A stretch of DNA of 64,000 nt from Euglena gracilis (lineage: Eukaryota; Euglenida; Euglenophyceae; Euglenales), in contig CP154955.1 of assembly GCA_039621445.1 (NCBI GenBank), forward strand, positions 8,296,241 to 8,360,240, in the 5' to 3' direction. Positions 11,819-22,978 of the stretch are shown piece by piece. The notes under the pieces were generated by a model, which made no database searches, was not told the origin of the DNA, and was given only the letters and a program-made list of their open reading frames with translations. Both the position numbers and the translations under genes were made by a program. Every line of letters begins with the position of its first letter. The stretch's first letter is position 1.

Positions 11819-13436
11819 ATTTTTTATGCCTCAACTCCCTGGCAGTTTTTTCCCCGCCCAATCCTCAAACCTATGGCTGCCGTCGTCTGAGACCAGTCTC
11901 CGTCCATGCTCTGACCTGATTTCACAATACTACAACCGCCCGCTCTTCAACCTTGTTTCCCTCTATTGCGTCTTCTAGTGCTCTCGTTGTGCAGCATCAA
12001 CCCTTATTTTTTAAGATAAGGAAAACCTCACCGATTTTTCAACAAAGCCTTAAAGTCTGCAGCTGGGCCGTTGTCGTTAGAATTGGGACCATTTTTTGGA
12101 GTCATGGCCAGTTCTCCACCCCCTAGAACTCCCCCAGGACCCCAAGACCCCCCAGGACCCTCCTTGGATTTGCTCAATAGTGAACCCTTGGTATCTTTGG
12201 CCCGAACCGAGTTTTAGGGGGGTGGCCACCCCTAGACCTTCAGAATGGCATAATTATTTGTGGTCGTTTTTGCTTTTTTGAGACTCTTTCTGGACTCTTT
12301 TTTTTAGTGCTGTCCCCCACAACCCCACCAATACCCCTCAGCACCCCCCAGTATTAGGCCCTGCGTCAAAATTAAATCCTTTCTGCATGCAGCGCTCCCC
12401 CCACTTGCATTTCAACACAAAAAATCACGAATCAGCACGAAAATGGAACTTACCCAACAATCACAAAAAACCAGGGTGGTATTTTTTTCGGATAAGGTTT
12501 TTTTCTCTGATTTGGTTTGGACAGATGTATTTTTATTTACTCCCATCCCTTTATCCTTTTTTGGTTTGGTTTGGTTCGTTTTACTCGTTCCTTGTCATCA
12601 TACCATTTTCTGATTCTGGTGTACAATAATGCCTGTGCACAAATAACGAAACAGTGCAAATCTGGAAGCGTGTAAAAAATGGACACAAAAATGAATGGAT
12701 GGATGAAAGTTGTGGGATCTCAACTGAAAGGTCCCAATTGAAACATATGTATCATGTTCCATCTTGTTTGAGGTTAGCTTCAATTCTGATGTTCCGTAAT
12801 GGCGATACAGAGCATGTCCCTGAGGGTGTCGCGTGCACACGTATATGTGTGTGCGTGCGTGTGCGTGCTTGTGTGCGTGCGTGCGTGCGTGTGTTTTTTG
12901 CGTCTGGCCTGGACATGGCATGTGCCAAAACTCAGATGCCACAGGGTGTCAGATAATAAACACACGCCATTTTCAGTTGAAGAATTTGAAAGGTCACAAA
13001 AAATGACGAAAATGACGAAAAATCACGAAAAATCACGAAAAAGTCACGAATGAGAATTTGGGGTATCCAGCACGAAACAGAGGTAAACGGTGAATACAGG
13101 AGGGGTGTAGGTATATGAATTGGGTTCGAGAGGTATTTCAAATTGTGCTTCCTATGGATCCTTTAATTTGCACCATCCCCGGAGCAGAAGACACCTCCGT
13201 TTGTTTTCAGGCGGCACTCTGAATAGCTGTCCCAGGGGCTGTCTTCAGCCGGGCTGAACGTGAACCCAGACAACCCGATGGGTGGTGGGTGGTCGACCCC
13301 CCCCCACCCGTCCTGTCGTCTTTTCCGACAGCCCGGTCCCTGAGGGGCTTTCCCATGCTCCCTTTCCCGCCACAGGTGCTCTTTCCCCCGCCTTTCTGTG
13401 AAGACGGTGGCGCAGTGGGGACCGGCGGCCCTGCAC
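11819..13436. other. Spacer between the TTL and DCC genes
   Basis: No exon recognised. It contains a GT/GTGC microsatellite (about 12840-12896), a short ACGAAAAATC repeat run (about 12998-13050) and poly-pyrimidine stretches. The last 200 bases become GC-rich towards the DCC start codon and probably hold its promoter and 5'UTR, but no promoter motif is recognisable. Confidence 0.5.
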
Positions 13437-14600
13437 ATGCCGCGGCTCACCGCCCCCGCGCTGTGGGTGGCGGTGGGGACACTGCTGTTGCTGTGGCTGC
13501 TGGCTGCCGTCGGGGTCGGGGCTGTACGGGAATCCCCCCATCCCTATGGGTGGTGGGTGGAGGTCGACCCCCCCCCCATCCTGGTCGGTGGGGTCAGCCC
13601 AACCCCCCTCCCCACCACCAGGCCTTCCCGTGCAGCCCTGGTCGGGGTCGACGTCTCTGCCCGGCAGTGGCATACTACCAGGTGTTGTTTTCTTTTTTTG
13701 GCCTGCCTTCTGTCATTCGGATGAACAGTGATGCAGAACAGACTGTAACGTTCTCTCTCTGTCTGTTTGTTGCAACGCGTGGCAATGGCGTATGCGCTGC
13801 TATGGCAAATGAATTCAATGCCCGCGTCCTCCTGTTGTGAGGGGAAGGCTATCGGCAACCCCTGCTCAGCCTGAGTCCGGCCTCGCTTGTATGGGCCAGA
13901 GGGATGGCAACGTCTGCAGCGTCCCACTCCTTGAGATTGCCTTCTTCGAGTACAGGTCTTTCTTTCCTCCGGTGTAATCACACCTTCTGTTGGGAGACTG
14001 TGGGAATGCGGAATGGTTGTGTTCGAGACGTGGATGTGCATCTTCATATTTCACATAAATTTAAACATTTAGCATTTCCAACGTTAAATAAACATGCATT
14101 TAACCCTCACCGTGCATCAAACAATCTCCGTAGCAACATACCAACATTGTACCATACCCCATCCTCCAACTGGGAATGCCCCATTCATTCTACCCTTCAT
14201 GCATCTGGGTTGCCTTGCCATTTCTGTGTCTGCAGGGTGGTCCTCAAAGACAGGATTCTCTTCCCCCCTAAAGGATCGCCCCTTAAGGACCCTTAGGCCT
14301 GAGGGTTGGCCAACATCAGTCCGGGTGTCAAATTGGGTCGAAATTGAAACGAGAAACACATTTTATTTTTTATTTTTGGGTGGATGGGCTAAGGGAGGAC
14401 AGAAATAACTCCCCCCCCAAATCAACCCGTTTTCGCCAAAATATGGCCATTTGTTTCGGTCATTTTCTTGTGGATTTTCATGGAATGTGCTGGGCAGGAG
14501 TTTTTTTTTTGTGCTAAAGGGCGCCCTGGTCGTTAAAGTTTGCCTCTTCCTGTCCTTTGGGGTATATACCCCCCCAAATCAATAGTGAACACCCCCCAGT

Positions 14601-14668
<68 letters not shown>

Positions 14669-17600
14669 CTTGTTGTTGTTAATTTAGTACCTGAAGTCGG
14701 GCCCTGGGTGTTTTTTTTATATATATTTTTGCGTTTAATGTTTTGGGCAAATTTTTCAAGTCAAAATTGATATCCAACACGCATCACCCTCACAGGCTTT
14801 TTGCCATTTCCGGCGCTTTAATAATTTTTGGCCTTGTATTCTTGATCTAGTTGATTTAACCAGAGTGTGGTGGGGGCTTTATTATTGGGGTGTTATGTGG
14901 TAGGGGCTTCATGTGTTTGCGGGCTTTCCTTCTCTCGTTGGTATGCCCCCGCCTTCTTTAGGTGAGGCATTCCTCCGAAGGCGTGCATCTGCCACCACAC
15001 TAACTGCGGTGTGGGAGGCCCCCACGGCGCCGGTGGAGGTGTGACCAGGCTGTATTTTAGTCGGGTGCCGACCCCACCCCGGGGGGGGGGTGCCTGCCTG
15101 GGCAGGCACTCCAAGGCACTCCACTCCGACCCCCGGAGGGGGGTAGGGCACTTGGCCAAAAGTGCCTGGCAGGCACTCCGGCGCCGAAGGCGCCGGAAGG
15201 CTCAAAAAAGGCCTATTTTTAATGAAAATGGTCTGAAAGTGCCTGGGCACAGGCCGAAATCCGACCCCCAGGGTTGGTAAAAAACAGCCTGGGTGTGACT
15301 GCAATTGCGTTGCGCACCCATCCGTCTCCCTGCATTTCTGGGAACGCCGTGCAAGTTTCCCTGTTTCCTCAAATGTTTACCAACCTGCCAATCCCCTGTT
15401 CCCACTTCCCCCAAACCAGATTGCACTTTACATCCTTATTTTGGTGAAGATAAATGAATGAGGTTTGTGTTTATGAAAAACCCAAAAACTACTTTTTTGG
15501 GTTTCGGCGTAACCGACCACCATTAAGAAGGTGAATTTTTTTGTCTAAAGAAACGTTTTTGAGTTTTGGTCAGATTTCCGACACCGTTTTTTTTTTTTAA
15601 CCATTAGAATCCTCCTCATATACCAACCATACTCCTCCAGCTGACCAACCGGTGGTTTTTAAATTTGGGGGGGGGTGCCCAACAGTGCATTGCAGTTCCC
15701 TGCAGGCGAGCTCTGGAAGGATTGCAAACAGGGGGTGTGTGTGTTTTTCCGAAATTTAGTTTATGGTTTTTGCTTCTGTTTGCTTTAGTTTTTTTTTTAG
15801 CCTTTTTTCCCTGGTCTTTTTTTTCCGCTGGGAAAGGACTCTGCACTGGAGAAATTTACAGGGTCAGAATTGTCCCCGAGCAATTATTTTTCGTTCTTTT
15901 TCGACATTTCTCTAAATTTTGAATTCGCCCGATACTGTTAAATCCAGTGTGTCTCTTTGTAAACGTTGCAAAATTCATGTGTCCCCCTCCCCTGCTCACC
16001 GTTTCTCCCGCCCAGGCAGCGGCTCTGTCGGTGCCGGCGTGGGGGTGGCTGGCGGGGGCTGTCGTGCTGGGGGCCGGGGCCGCCGTCCGCCGGGCCATCC
16101 GCCGGGACGGCTTCCTCGTGACGGACCGCGTCGTGGGCGACTCCGACGCACCGCGCCGCCTCGAGGTGGGCCGGCCCGTCGTTGTGTGCCTCGTGCCATG
16201 CGCCAAACCCTTTTCAATTGGTGGGTGGGTGTTGGGTTTCATTGTACGGAGTGGGGTGGCGGTAATCTCGATGGCTCGTCCATTTTTGCCGAGGAATGCG
16301 AGGGCCAACTTTTTTCCGCCGTCAAATTCAACAGTGGACCGAAAATCGGGTGGCACTGCTGCTGCCCCCGTGCACACACATGCACACACATAAACACACA
16401 TGCACACACATGTGCACACACATGCACACACATGCACACACGTGCACACACGTGCACACACGTGCACACACATGCACACACATGCACACACATGTGCACA
16501 CACGTGCACACACATGCACACACGTGCACACACATGCACACACATGCACACACATGCACACACATGCACACACATATGCACACACGTGCACACACATGCA
16601 CACACATGCACACACATGCACACACATGCACACACATGCACACACATATGCACACACGTGCACACACATGCACACATATGCACACACATATGCACACACA
16701 TATGCACACACATGCACACACATGCACACCCATGCACACACATGCACACACATGCACACACATTATGCAACTTCGTTCCGCAAATGGCTGGTGGGGATTT
16801 GCCAGATTTTCGCGTTGCCAAGTTAGCACGTGGCTGTATCTCGTCATGGACAGGTCGCCGCAGCGCTGTTCTCGGCGGACAAAAGGCCTGTGATCCTGTT
16901 CGACGGCGTCTGCAACCTGTGCAACACGGGGGTCAACTTTGTGCTGGACTGGGCCCGCCGGCTTGCTTTCCGCAACTCCATGTCAGGCAATTGCTTAAGC
17001 ACTGACCGACCCCCCCCCCCCGGGGGTGGGTGACTGGTTTTTTCAGAGTGACTGACTGGTTTTGGCCCGGGCCCCCCCCCCCCCCCCCCCCGGGGAGGAG
17101 GGGGTCCCGGCAGACCTCTCCTTAGTGTGTATCGCCGAAAAAAAATTTTGTGTATCCTGTGTATCGCCAAAAAAAAATTTGTGTATCCATGTGTATCGCC
17201 AAAAAAAAATTTGTGTATCCCTGTGTATCTCAGTCTCTCCTCACAGCAATGAAGCAAATGTCTCTTGCTTTTTCTTCTGCGCCGGTGCGGAGCGAGGACA
17301 ACAACCAGGCGGAATCGGAGGAGGACATGGAGAGAAAGAAATTGAAATTGCCTGGCCGTGACAGGCCAATGAAAGCAAAAATATTCCAAAGTAATTGGCA
17401 AAATGGTCGTCCGTGGCTCCAGCATGATCCAGCTGTGGGAATGTGGTGCTCTGTGTGTCATGCTTTCAGACAACATCCCAAAGTTTGTGGCGATCCTGTG
17501 TATCGCCAAAAAAAATTTTGTGTATCCATGTGTATCACCAAAAAAAAATTTGTGTATCCCTGTGTATTGCCAAAAAAAATTTTGTGTATCCCTGTGCACC

Positions 17601-20442
17601 TAGGATACACACTAAGGAGAGGTCTGGGTCCCGGCCACTCCTGGCCGACCGCCGGGGGGGGGGGGTCGGCCAGGAGTGGGCAAAAGTGGCTTGAGTGACC
17701 CCGGCGCCGAAGGCGCTGGAAAATTTTTTTGGGCCTAAAATGGCTTAAAGTGACTGGAAAGTGGCCGTTTTTCTGAGTGGCCGACCCCCCCCCCCGGGGG
17801 GGTAGTGACTGGCTGGTTTTTTGAAAATGAGTGACTGACTGGTTTTTAAAAAAGTGGAGTGACCCCCCCTCCCCCCCCCCCGGGGGTCGGTAAGCAATTG
17901 TATGCTCCATGTGCCCCCACACTGTGCACACCCGTACTGACAGTTTGACTTCGCCATTTTGCCTTTTTACGTTTCCTTTCTATTCTCGTTTTTTTTGTGT
18001 ATTTGCAAATTTTATTTCATGGTTTGCATATTTCTGTCAGTGGAAATGAAAATTTCATGAGAAGTTCCCATTGAAGCGGATATTCCCTTGCTTCTGCAGC
18101 ATTGCCGAACATTTTCTTTTTTGAGATTGCAATTATGCCAATCTTTGGAAGTTTCTCTCATTTCTGTTTACTGGCTTTAGGGTCCGCCGGTTGGCGTGAG
18201 AGACCCGGAGGCTCGGTTCCGTTTCGCTGCGCTCCAAAGCACCGAAGGCCCCTCAGGGTGTGGCAGCAACCCTCTATGGCTATGTTGGGTTGAACAATGC
18301 ACTGGAAGTCAAGCCCCCCGCAAATCCTTCAACTTCACAAAAGCTTTACTTTTTGTTGCTTTGTGGTATCTCTATCTAATCCTTGACATCATCAATGAAC
18401 AAAGCACACCCTTCGTTGATTTTTTACCATCATTATTTTGCCCCACATCACAGTTCATTGCCCCCCTGTCGCTCTTCTTTTGGCAGAGCAGCGTTTGGGG
18501 TTTTTTAAACAATTCTGGGTGGAGTTGCATTATTTTATAAACACGTTACCACCATTTTTATTTGGAGAAATTGTTTTGAAATTTTACAGCGTCCCTTCTC
18601 CTCTCTTCCCGTCACCTCCCTGTTGCTTTTTCCCGTCAATGTCTTTGCAGTCATTTGCGTTTCCTGTCGTTTTTGCCCGGATCGCACCTCGCAGGGGCAT
18701 GGGCAGCAGGGCGCTATCTTTGTTGGGGCCGTTCTGCCATCAACAGAGCATCATAGCACCATCATTCTTATTACAGCCACCAATGTCAAGCACAGCAACC
18801 TGCCCTTTTCCCCCAGGACACGAAGGAATTGAGTCAAGCAAAGTCATATTTGAGCTTTCGCGCTGCAAATCCAAAATAGGTGTGTGCGTTTCGCCAGCTG
18901 CCCATGTCCATGCCCATCGTCTGCCAGGCCCCATTCCCTGCCCCCGGGCGCTGCTGCAGCGGTGCGGGCGGTCCCCGGACGACATCTCCAGCATCGTACT
19001 GGTGACTGACCGGCCGCCTCCTCCCCACGTATCCTCCTCCTCCTCCTCCCCAGCAGCTCAAATCCAGCCAGCAGCCCAGCTCCTCCTCCCCCGGGGGTCG
19101 AGTGAAATAAAGTTGGGACCAGCCCGGCCGGAGGCCAGGCCAGCCGGCCGCACGCTGGCCAGCCAACTGGGCCGCCCAGCTCACCCATCCCTGCATATTT
19201 TCCCCTCACCACAGCTTCCTCCACCACAGCCCCCCAGCCTTGATCTAGCTCCATCCATCAAAATGTCGAGAAGGCAAATTTAGAAGCAAAATTTAGAAAA
19301 TTTTGCTTTTCATCGACCCAGCCCAGCCTATCCCCCTCCAGCCCAGGACCCCCCCCCATCCCCCCGGGGGGGTCCAGCCAGCAGCTCGTTTCCAGCCAGC
19401 AGCCTTTTTGCCAGCTGGAGGCTGGAACCCCCCCCGGGGGTCCTTAAGAAATCTCCTGCTGAGGTGGGTCTTCTATAGACTGCAGGCCGGGTTCAGCAGG
19501 CGTCCGGGCCGTGAGGCGGGCTGCCACATCAAGTCGGAGGCGGTGCTGCGTATCGGTCGGGGGCTAAGTGCCGGGCCCTGGGCCCCCCTGGCCGCGGCGG
19601 CCTTGCTCATCCCTCTTCAGGCTGTTGGTTTGAGAGCAGCCCCCCCCCCCCCCTCCCTATGGTATCCCCCTTTCCTCGCCGGGCGGCCTTGCTCACCCTC
19701 TTCAGGCTGGTTTTGTTTGAGAGCACTAGCCACCCCCCCCCCCCTCCATATGGTCAATCGGCAACCAAGGGGGGGGGGAATCTGTTTCGCATTTTTTCGC
19801 ATTTTTGCGCATTTTTTCAAATTTCCCAAAAATATGCAAAAAATGTGAATTTTTGAAAAAATTGAAAAATTGAAAAAAAAATGCATTTTTGCGATTTTTT
19901 TTTGCGCAAAAATTCAAATTTTTTTGAAGCTGGGCTAGCGTATACCCCCCCCCCCCCATGTGGTACACCAGCACACTCTGATCCCTGCCTGTACAGGGGG
20001 ATTAAAGTCCACTTTTCCGCAGTGGTGGGTGCCACCCGCGCAATTATAACACCAACCACTGCAAAACCCAACCCACCACCTTGGCACCGGCGCCCCCCCT
20101 CCGCAGTGGGTCCCCTCCGGAACATTCCCACATTTCTGTCTAATTTGAAGGTGGGCCAAGCCAACGCACCCCCGGGAAGGGTGTGTGCCTGTTTGGCTTC
20201 GTGTGGCCTCTCCTTCCCCCTGAGGACTGTTGATCCGAAGCGAAGCAACGGCTGGCCTCCCTCAGGTCGACTTTAAGAAAACGCAGCCTGCCGTCGGCCC
20301 TCTGCGTGATGCGATGTACGACCAGGTGGCCCAGAACCGCTACAACCTGTTCGGCATGACAGACACTTGCCCCTCAGGGGCTGTGTGCCCCTCTGTCGTT
20401 CCATATGGCTGGGATTATTTTGCCTGTTTGATTTGCCACTGA
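13437..20442 (+). CDS. DCC-family (DUF393) thiol-disulfide oxidoreductase-like protein with N-terminal membrane segment
   Basis: Exons: 13437-13514 (ATG), 16016-16165, 16854-16981, about 18181/18200-18290, about 18930-18998, about 19500-19628 and about 20267-20442 (TGA). The start encodes MPRLTAPALWVAVGTLLLLW, a signal anchor or signal peptide. A second hydrophobic stretch (WLAGAVVLGAGAAV) follows in exon 2. The family signature is ILFDGVCNLCNTGVNFVLDW (DxxCxxC, which names the family). Later pieces are DPEARFRFAALQS, LLQRCGRSPDDISSIVLV, IKSEAVLRIGRGLSAGP and RDAMYDQVAQNRYNLFG, all in family order. The two Cys are intact. The first two junctions are phase 0; 16981 to the next exon is less certain. 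DCC proteins are predicted redox proteins whose substrates are mostly unknown. The stop after the NRYNLFG block suits the family. Exons 1 and 3 end exactly at transposon target duplications. Confidence 0.85.
13509..13648. mobile_element. 124-bp hAT-like MITE at the 5' splice site of DCC exon 1
   Basis: The element occupies 13517-13640. Its ends are CGGGGCTGTACGGGAA and the complement of CAGGGCTGCACGGGAA (14 of 16 identical). It is flanked by perfect 8-bp duplications GTCGGGGT at 13509-13516 and 13641-13648. The reading frame of exon 1 runs into the left copy and is best ended after GTCGGG, so the last two bases of the duplication (GT) form the 5' splice site. Removing the element and one duplication restores a continuous GTCGGGGTCGACGTC. 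Similar TTCCCG(T)GCAGCCC ends occur near 240 and 46430, so it belongs to a family. Confidence 0.85.
14595..14680. repeat. (GTT)n trinucleotide repeat
   Basis: About 28 GTT units with one CTT interruption, in the large first intron of the DCC gene. Confidence 0.95.
15021..15300. mobile_element. Inverted-repeat element, GCAGGCACTCC family, copy 2
   Basis: Arms GTGTGACCAGGCTGTATTTTA (left, about 15037-15057) and TAAAAAACAGCCTGGGTGTGA (right, about 15277-15297) are inverted copies. The interior has GGCAGGCACTCCAAGGCA words, C/G tracts and a perfect GGCGCC-GAA-GGCGCC hairpin at 15180-15194. It lies in DCC intron 1. The exact outer ends and target duplication could not be settled. Confidence 0.65.
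16372..16766. repeat. CACACATG-type octamer microsatellite
   Basis: About 390 bp of GCACACACAT/GTGCACACA units in the intron between DCC exons 16016-16165 and 16854-16981. It keeps several frames open for about 100 residues on both strands; these are repeat artefacts. Confidence 0.95.
17103..17634 (+). mobile_element. 516-bp hAT transposon relic nested in family A copy 1
   Basis: The element occupies 17111-17626. Its ends are perfect 23-bp inverted repeats beginning CAGACCTCTCCTTAGTGTGT, inside perfect 8-bp duplications GGTCCCGG (17103-17110 and 17627-17634). Both subterminal regions carry TGTGTATCGCC / AAAAATTTTGTGTATCC repeats, as expected for transposase-binding arrays. The interior holds the start of a transposase reading frame (next entry), so this is an internally deleted derivative of an autonomous element, not a featureless MITE. 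Confidence 0.9.
17249..17503 (+). pseudogene. Truncated hAT transposase N-terminus with TTF-type zinc finger
   Basis: From the ATG at 17249 the frame gives about 85 residues: an acidic/basic stretch (NNQAESEEDMERKKLKL), then FQSNWQNGRPWLQHDPAVGM and WCSVCHAF. The W...PWL.hD...GM.C..C pattern is that of the TTF-type (BED-like) zinc finger that opens many hAT transposases and ZMYM-type proteins. After about 17503 the frame runs into terminal repeat sequence, so the catalytic RNaseH-like and dimerisation parts are absent. It cannot be an active transposase but could still bind the element ends if expressed. Confidence 0.7.
17627..18180. other. Rest of DCC intron: right half of family A plus unique AT-rich DNA
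   Basis: From 17635 to 17904 the family A element continues; from 17913 to 18180 there is T-rich sequence without recognisable coding potential that ends in an acceptor-like TTTACTGGCTTTAG. Confidence 0.6.
19597..19768. repeat. About 86-bp tandem duplication over the 3' end of a DCC exon
   Basis: GGCGGCCTTGCTCATCCCTC and the next bases (CAGGCTG...TTTGAGAGCA) occur at 19597-19640 and again, slightly diverged, at 19682-19725. Each copy is followed by a C-run and CTCC(C/A)TATGGT. The duplicated part includes the end of the exon coding LLIPLQ and its splice donor region, so two potential donors exist. Confidence 0.75.
19790..19945. repeat. AATTTTTGCGCATTTTT-rich intron repeat, copy 1
   Basis: Inverted arms: TTTTCGCATTTTTGCGCATTTT on one side and AAAATGCATTTTTGCG...GCGCAAAAATTC on the other, bounded by GGGGGGG and CCCCCCCC runs. 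A related, longer block lies at about 43420-43890 in the Rrp6 gene. Confidence 0.6.
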
Positions 20443-20474
20443 GTCTCTCCGTGCAAATAGCAATATGCACATAT

Positions 20475-20518
<44 letters not shown>

Positions 20519-22978
20519 GATATCAGAATAGCAAACAAGTTCCCGTGCAAAAAAATAAGGCCAACACACATTAAGAAGTGCTCCCGTTCAGGCTGTTCCG
20601 ACCCTGCATTTCCTTTCTTCGCAGCCTGACGTGGTGCTTTTTTTTTGCCTTGTCAGCCCAGGCGCAGACCCTGGCCCTGCCTCTCCAACGAAGGGTTCAC
20701 AGACCGGTTTGTGAGGACCAGGGCGGTCTGAGTGTCAGGACGTGCGGATGCTCCCTCTTTTTGTTGGGACGATCTTTGCTGGCAACGAGCTAACGGGAGG
20801 GAGTGGGGGCGGGAGTCCCGGCCCACCCTGAACTCCTGCCCTCCTCTCTCGCCTGCCTCCCCCCACCTGCCACCCGCCCCCCCCCTCCCCTCGCCTCCAC
20901 CCTGGTAGTTCAGAGTCAATACAGGGGTGTCCTCCTCCTTGATGACAGGATGTAGGGCTTGCGTGTAACCCTCCTGCCTCCATTTCCGCCGACCCCTATC
21001 GCGCATTTCCTTTGAAAGCTCACCTCTGTGTGAGCACCGTGACCCCTGAAAACACCCAATAAAAATTTGGAGGGGGCTTTCCAACGCTCCGAGGGACTAG
21101 AGGGGTGTGAATGGGTGTTCTGGTACCTAGTTAAGTATCACACTGTCCGTTTGGTGTCAAGTGTTGCCTTCGTCGGGGATTTTGCCATTTCGCCATTTTG
21201 CCATTTTGCCATTTTGCCATTTTGCAAGTATCGATCCCCTTCCCCCCCAAAAAGGTCTTAAATTGATGTGCATTCCGCAGCTTTAAACCGCTGCCCAGGG
21301 TATCAAGTGAGCGTTGGTCTTGACGCAGTTTCCCTTTTGTCTGGGCTCAGTCCGCGCGGGTGTTTCGCATATGAAAGATTGCGTGCCATGGCAGAAAGCG
21401 GAGTAGGTCTGAGCCAGCCATTCCTCAGAATTTGAAGGATTCTGAATGCCTTGCATGAAAGTTCTGGTCAGAAACCAGACAATCATTCACAGACACATAG
21501 TAACTCTGGTAGACCGCCCTGCTGCCCTCCCCACCCACAACAGCGTGATCTGACGGCCCTCAGAACAAATGTGCCTCTGCCTCATTTCCAGTGTTCCGCC
21601 ATGCCGTGTTTTTCCGTGTGGTGAAGCGCAAGGATCGGTCCCCCCCCCCCCCCGTGACGAAGTCGACCAGGGCCGCTGCCCGTGTTCGGTCGACGAACCA
21701 CTTGTGTCTTGCTTCTTCTTTTTCTTCTTGGTTCTCTTTCTCCTTTTTTTTTTTTGCCTCTTATCATTTTATTTTTTTTTATGTTATTTTTTCTATTTTT
21801 TTTTTTTTTTGTCTTGCTTCTGCGTGCTGCTGCCTTAGTCCGTATCATTAGTCCTCCCTCAGTCCAAAGTCCTTCGCTCAAAGAGGTAATGGTATGCGCC
21901 GAGGAGGGGCAAAGGGAAAAAGGAAAAAGGACAAAGGTAGTCAAAGGAAAAAGGAAGGAAAAAGGACTAAAAGGGAAGGAAAGGAAAGGAAGGAAAGGGA
22001 AAAGAAAAGTCAAGTCCTGAACCTTTTCCTTGTGTGCAGCCTGTTGCAGCCCTCTCAAGCACCGACCTTTTTCTTATCCAGCGCAGTATTTTTCCCAATG
22101 AGATTTTGTTTTGTGGCTGCCGAAGCCCCTGCCGGCACCCGAAACCCACCATCTGCCTGGGAAAGGCGGTCCACAATAGAAGGCGGCCCCTCCTCAGGGT
22201 TAATGAAAGGAATTCCGTGAAGTAATCAAGAGCAAAACAGAATTATACCAGCTACGAAATATATCCAGGTGTTGATGCATGAAAGAGGGTTGCATATAGT
22301 GGACAAGACAAGATAGTAGACAAGACAGGGGGGCATATCAGGTCTGAATGAGCCATTCATCAAAATTTGAGGATTCTGAATGCCTGGAATGAGAGTTTCC
22401 ATGGTCAGAAACCAGAGAATTGTAAACACAGCAAAAGGAGAGGCAAAGTGTAGCAGTGTGTGGTCGATTTGCAACCATTTTCCAGCCGGGAAAAGACTGG
22501 TGTGTTGATTTAATGCTCTTTCGACATGTACTCTGGGCTGGTCTTTCGACACAAGAAATGAGAGGGAGATTTCTGGGGGCCGGAGAGCATTGAGGGGGAA
22601 ACGCCCGGACCCTCGAAAGCTGCAAAAAAAAACACGAATAAACACAAAACGGAAAAAAAATCAAAATCTATGTAGAATCCTTTGGGAGCTCTTCAGGGAT
22701 GTACACTTTCTGCTGGAAGGGCTTTTGGTTCGCCAGGGAAAAAAATTGGCATATTTTTTATTTTGTATGACAATGTGCCATTTGTTGACCCAAAATTGTA
22801 AAACAATGACAAAAAATTTGCAGAATTTTTGGTCTCGGGAGAATTGTATGCCATGATATACCAAAAATCATTGATGTATGTTTTCATTTTTCTTTTTGGA
22901 AGAGTCTCCACAACTGATGCATACAGTGCGGAATCCCCTTAGGTGTGACTGCATTCTTCCCGGCAGTTGCGGGCCCCC
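20443..22978. other. Spacer between the DCC and Rrp6 genes
   Basis: No confident exon. It contains a TA/TG microsatellite (20475-20518), a run of CCATTTTG pentamer-like words (about 21180-21225), a poly-T/poly-A block (21720-21990) and a dispersed repeat pair of about 150 bp (about 21340-21485 and 22270-22420, sharing GAGCCATTC...GGATTCTGAATGCCT...GGTCAGAAACCAGA). A short stretch at 21588-21640 (VFRHAVFFRVVKRKDR) has a credible acceptor but no recognised family. An untranslated first exon of Rrp6 may be here. Confidence 0.5.

Larger units (their letters stand above)
16976..17912. mobile_element. hAT-like MITE family A, copy 1, at the 5' splice site of a DCC exon
   Basis: The element runs 16984-17904. 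It starts CAGGCAATTGCTTAAGC and ends GGTAAGCAATTGTATG, giving inverted termini around CAATTGCTTA. Perfect 8-bp duplications CTCCATGT lie at 16976-16983 and 17905-17912. The preceding exon ends in CTCCAT, so the GT that closes the left duplication is the apparent 5' splice site. The body carries GACTGACTGGTTTT words, C/G tracts and the GGCGCCGAAGGCGCTGG hairpin (17703-17719). A second transposon is nested at 17111-17626. Relatives: 35529-35883, 40807-41162 and fragments near 28430, 60600 and 62590. Confidence 0.88.

Noticed and set aside
13622-13681. A second DCC exon coding AFPCSPGRGRRLCPAVAYYQ
   Set aside because: It has acceptable splice sites and phase, but its first half is the right terminal repeat of the 13517-13640 transposon; ending exon 1 at 13514 and joining to 16016 is simpler. 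RNA data could revive it.
15856-16893. Cys/His/Val-rich open frames of over 300 codons
   Set aside because: Created by the CACACATG octamer repeat; only the GC-rich 16016-16165 part is a real exon, in a different frame.
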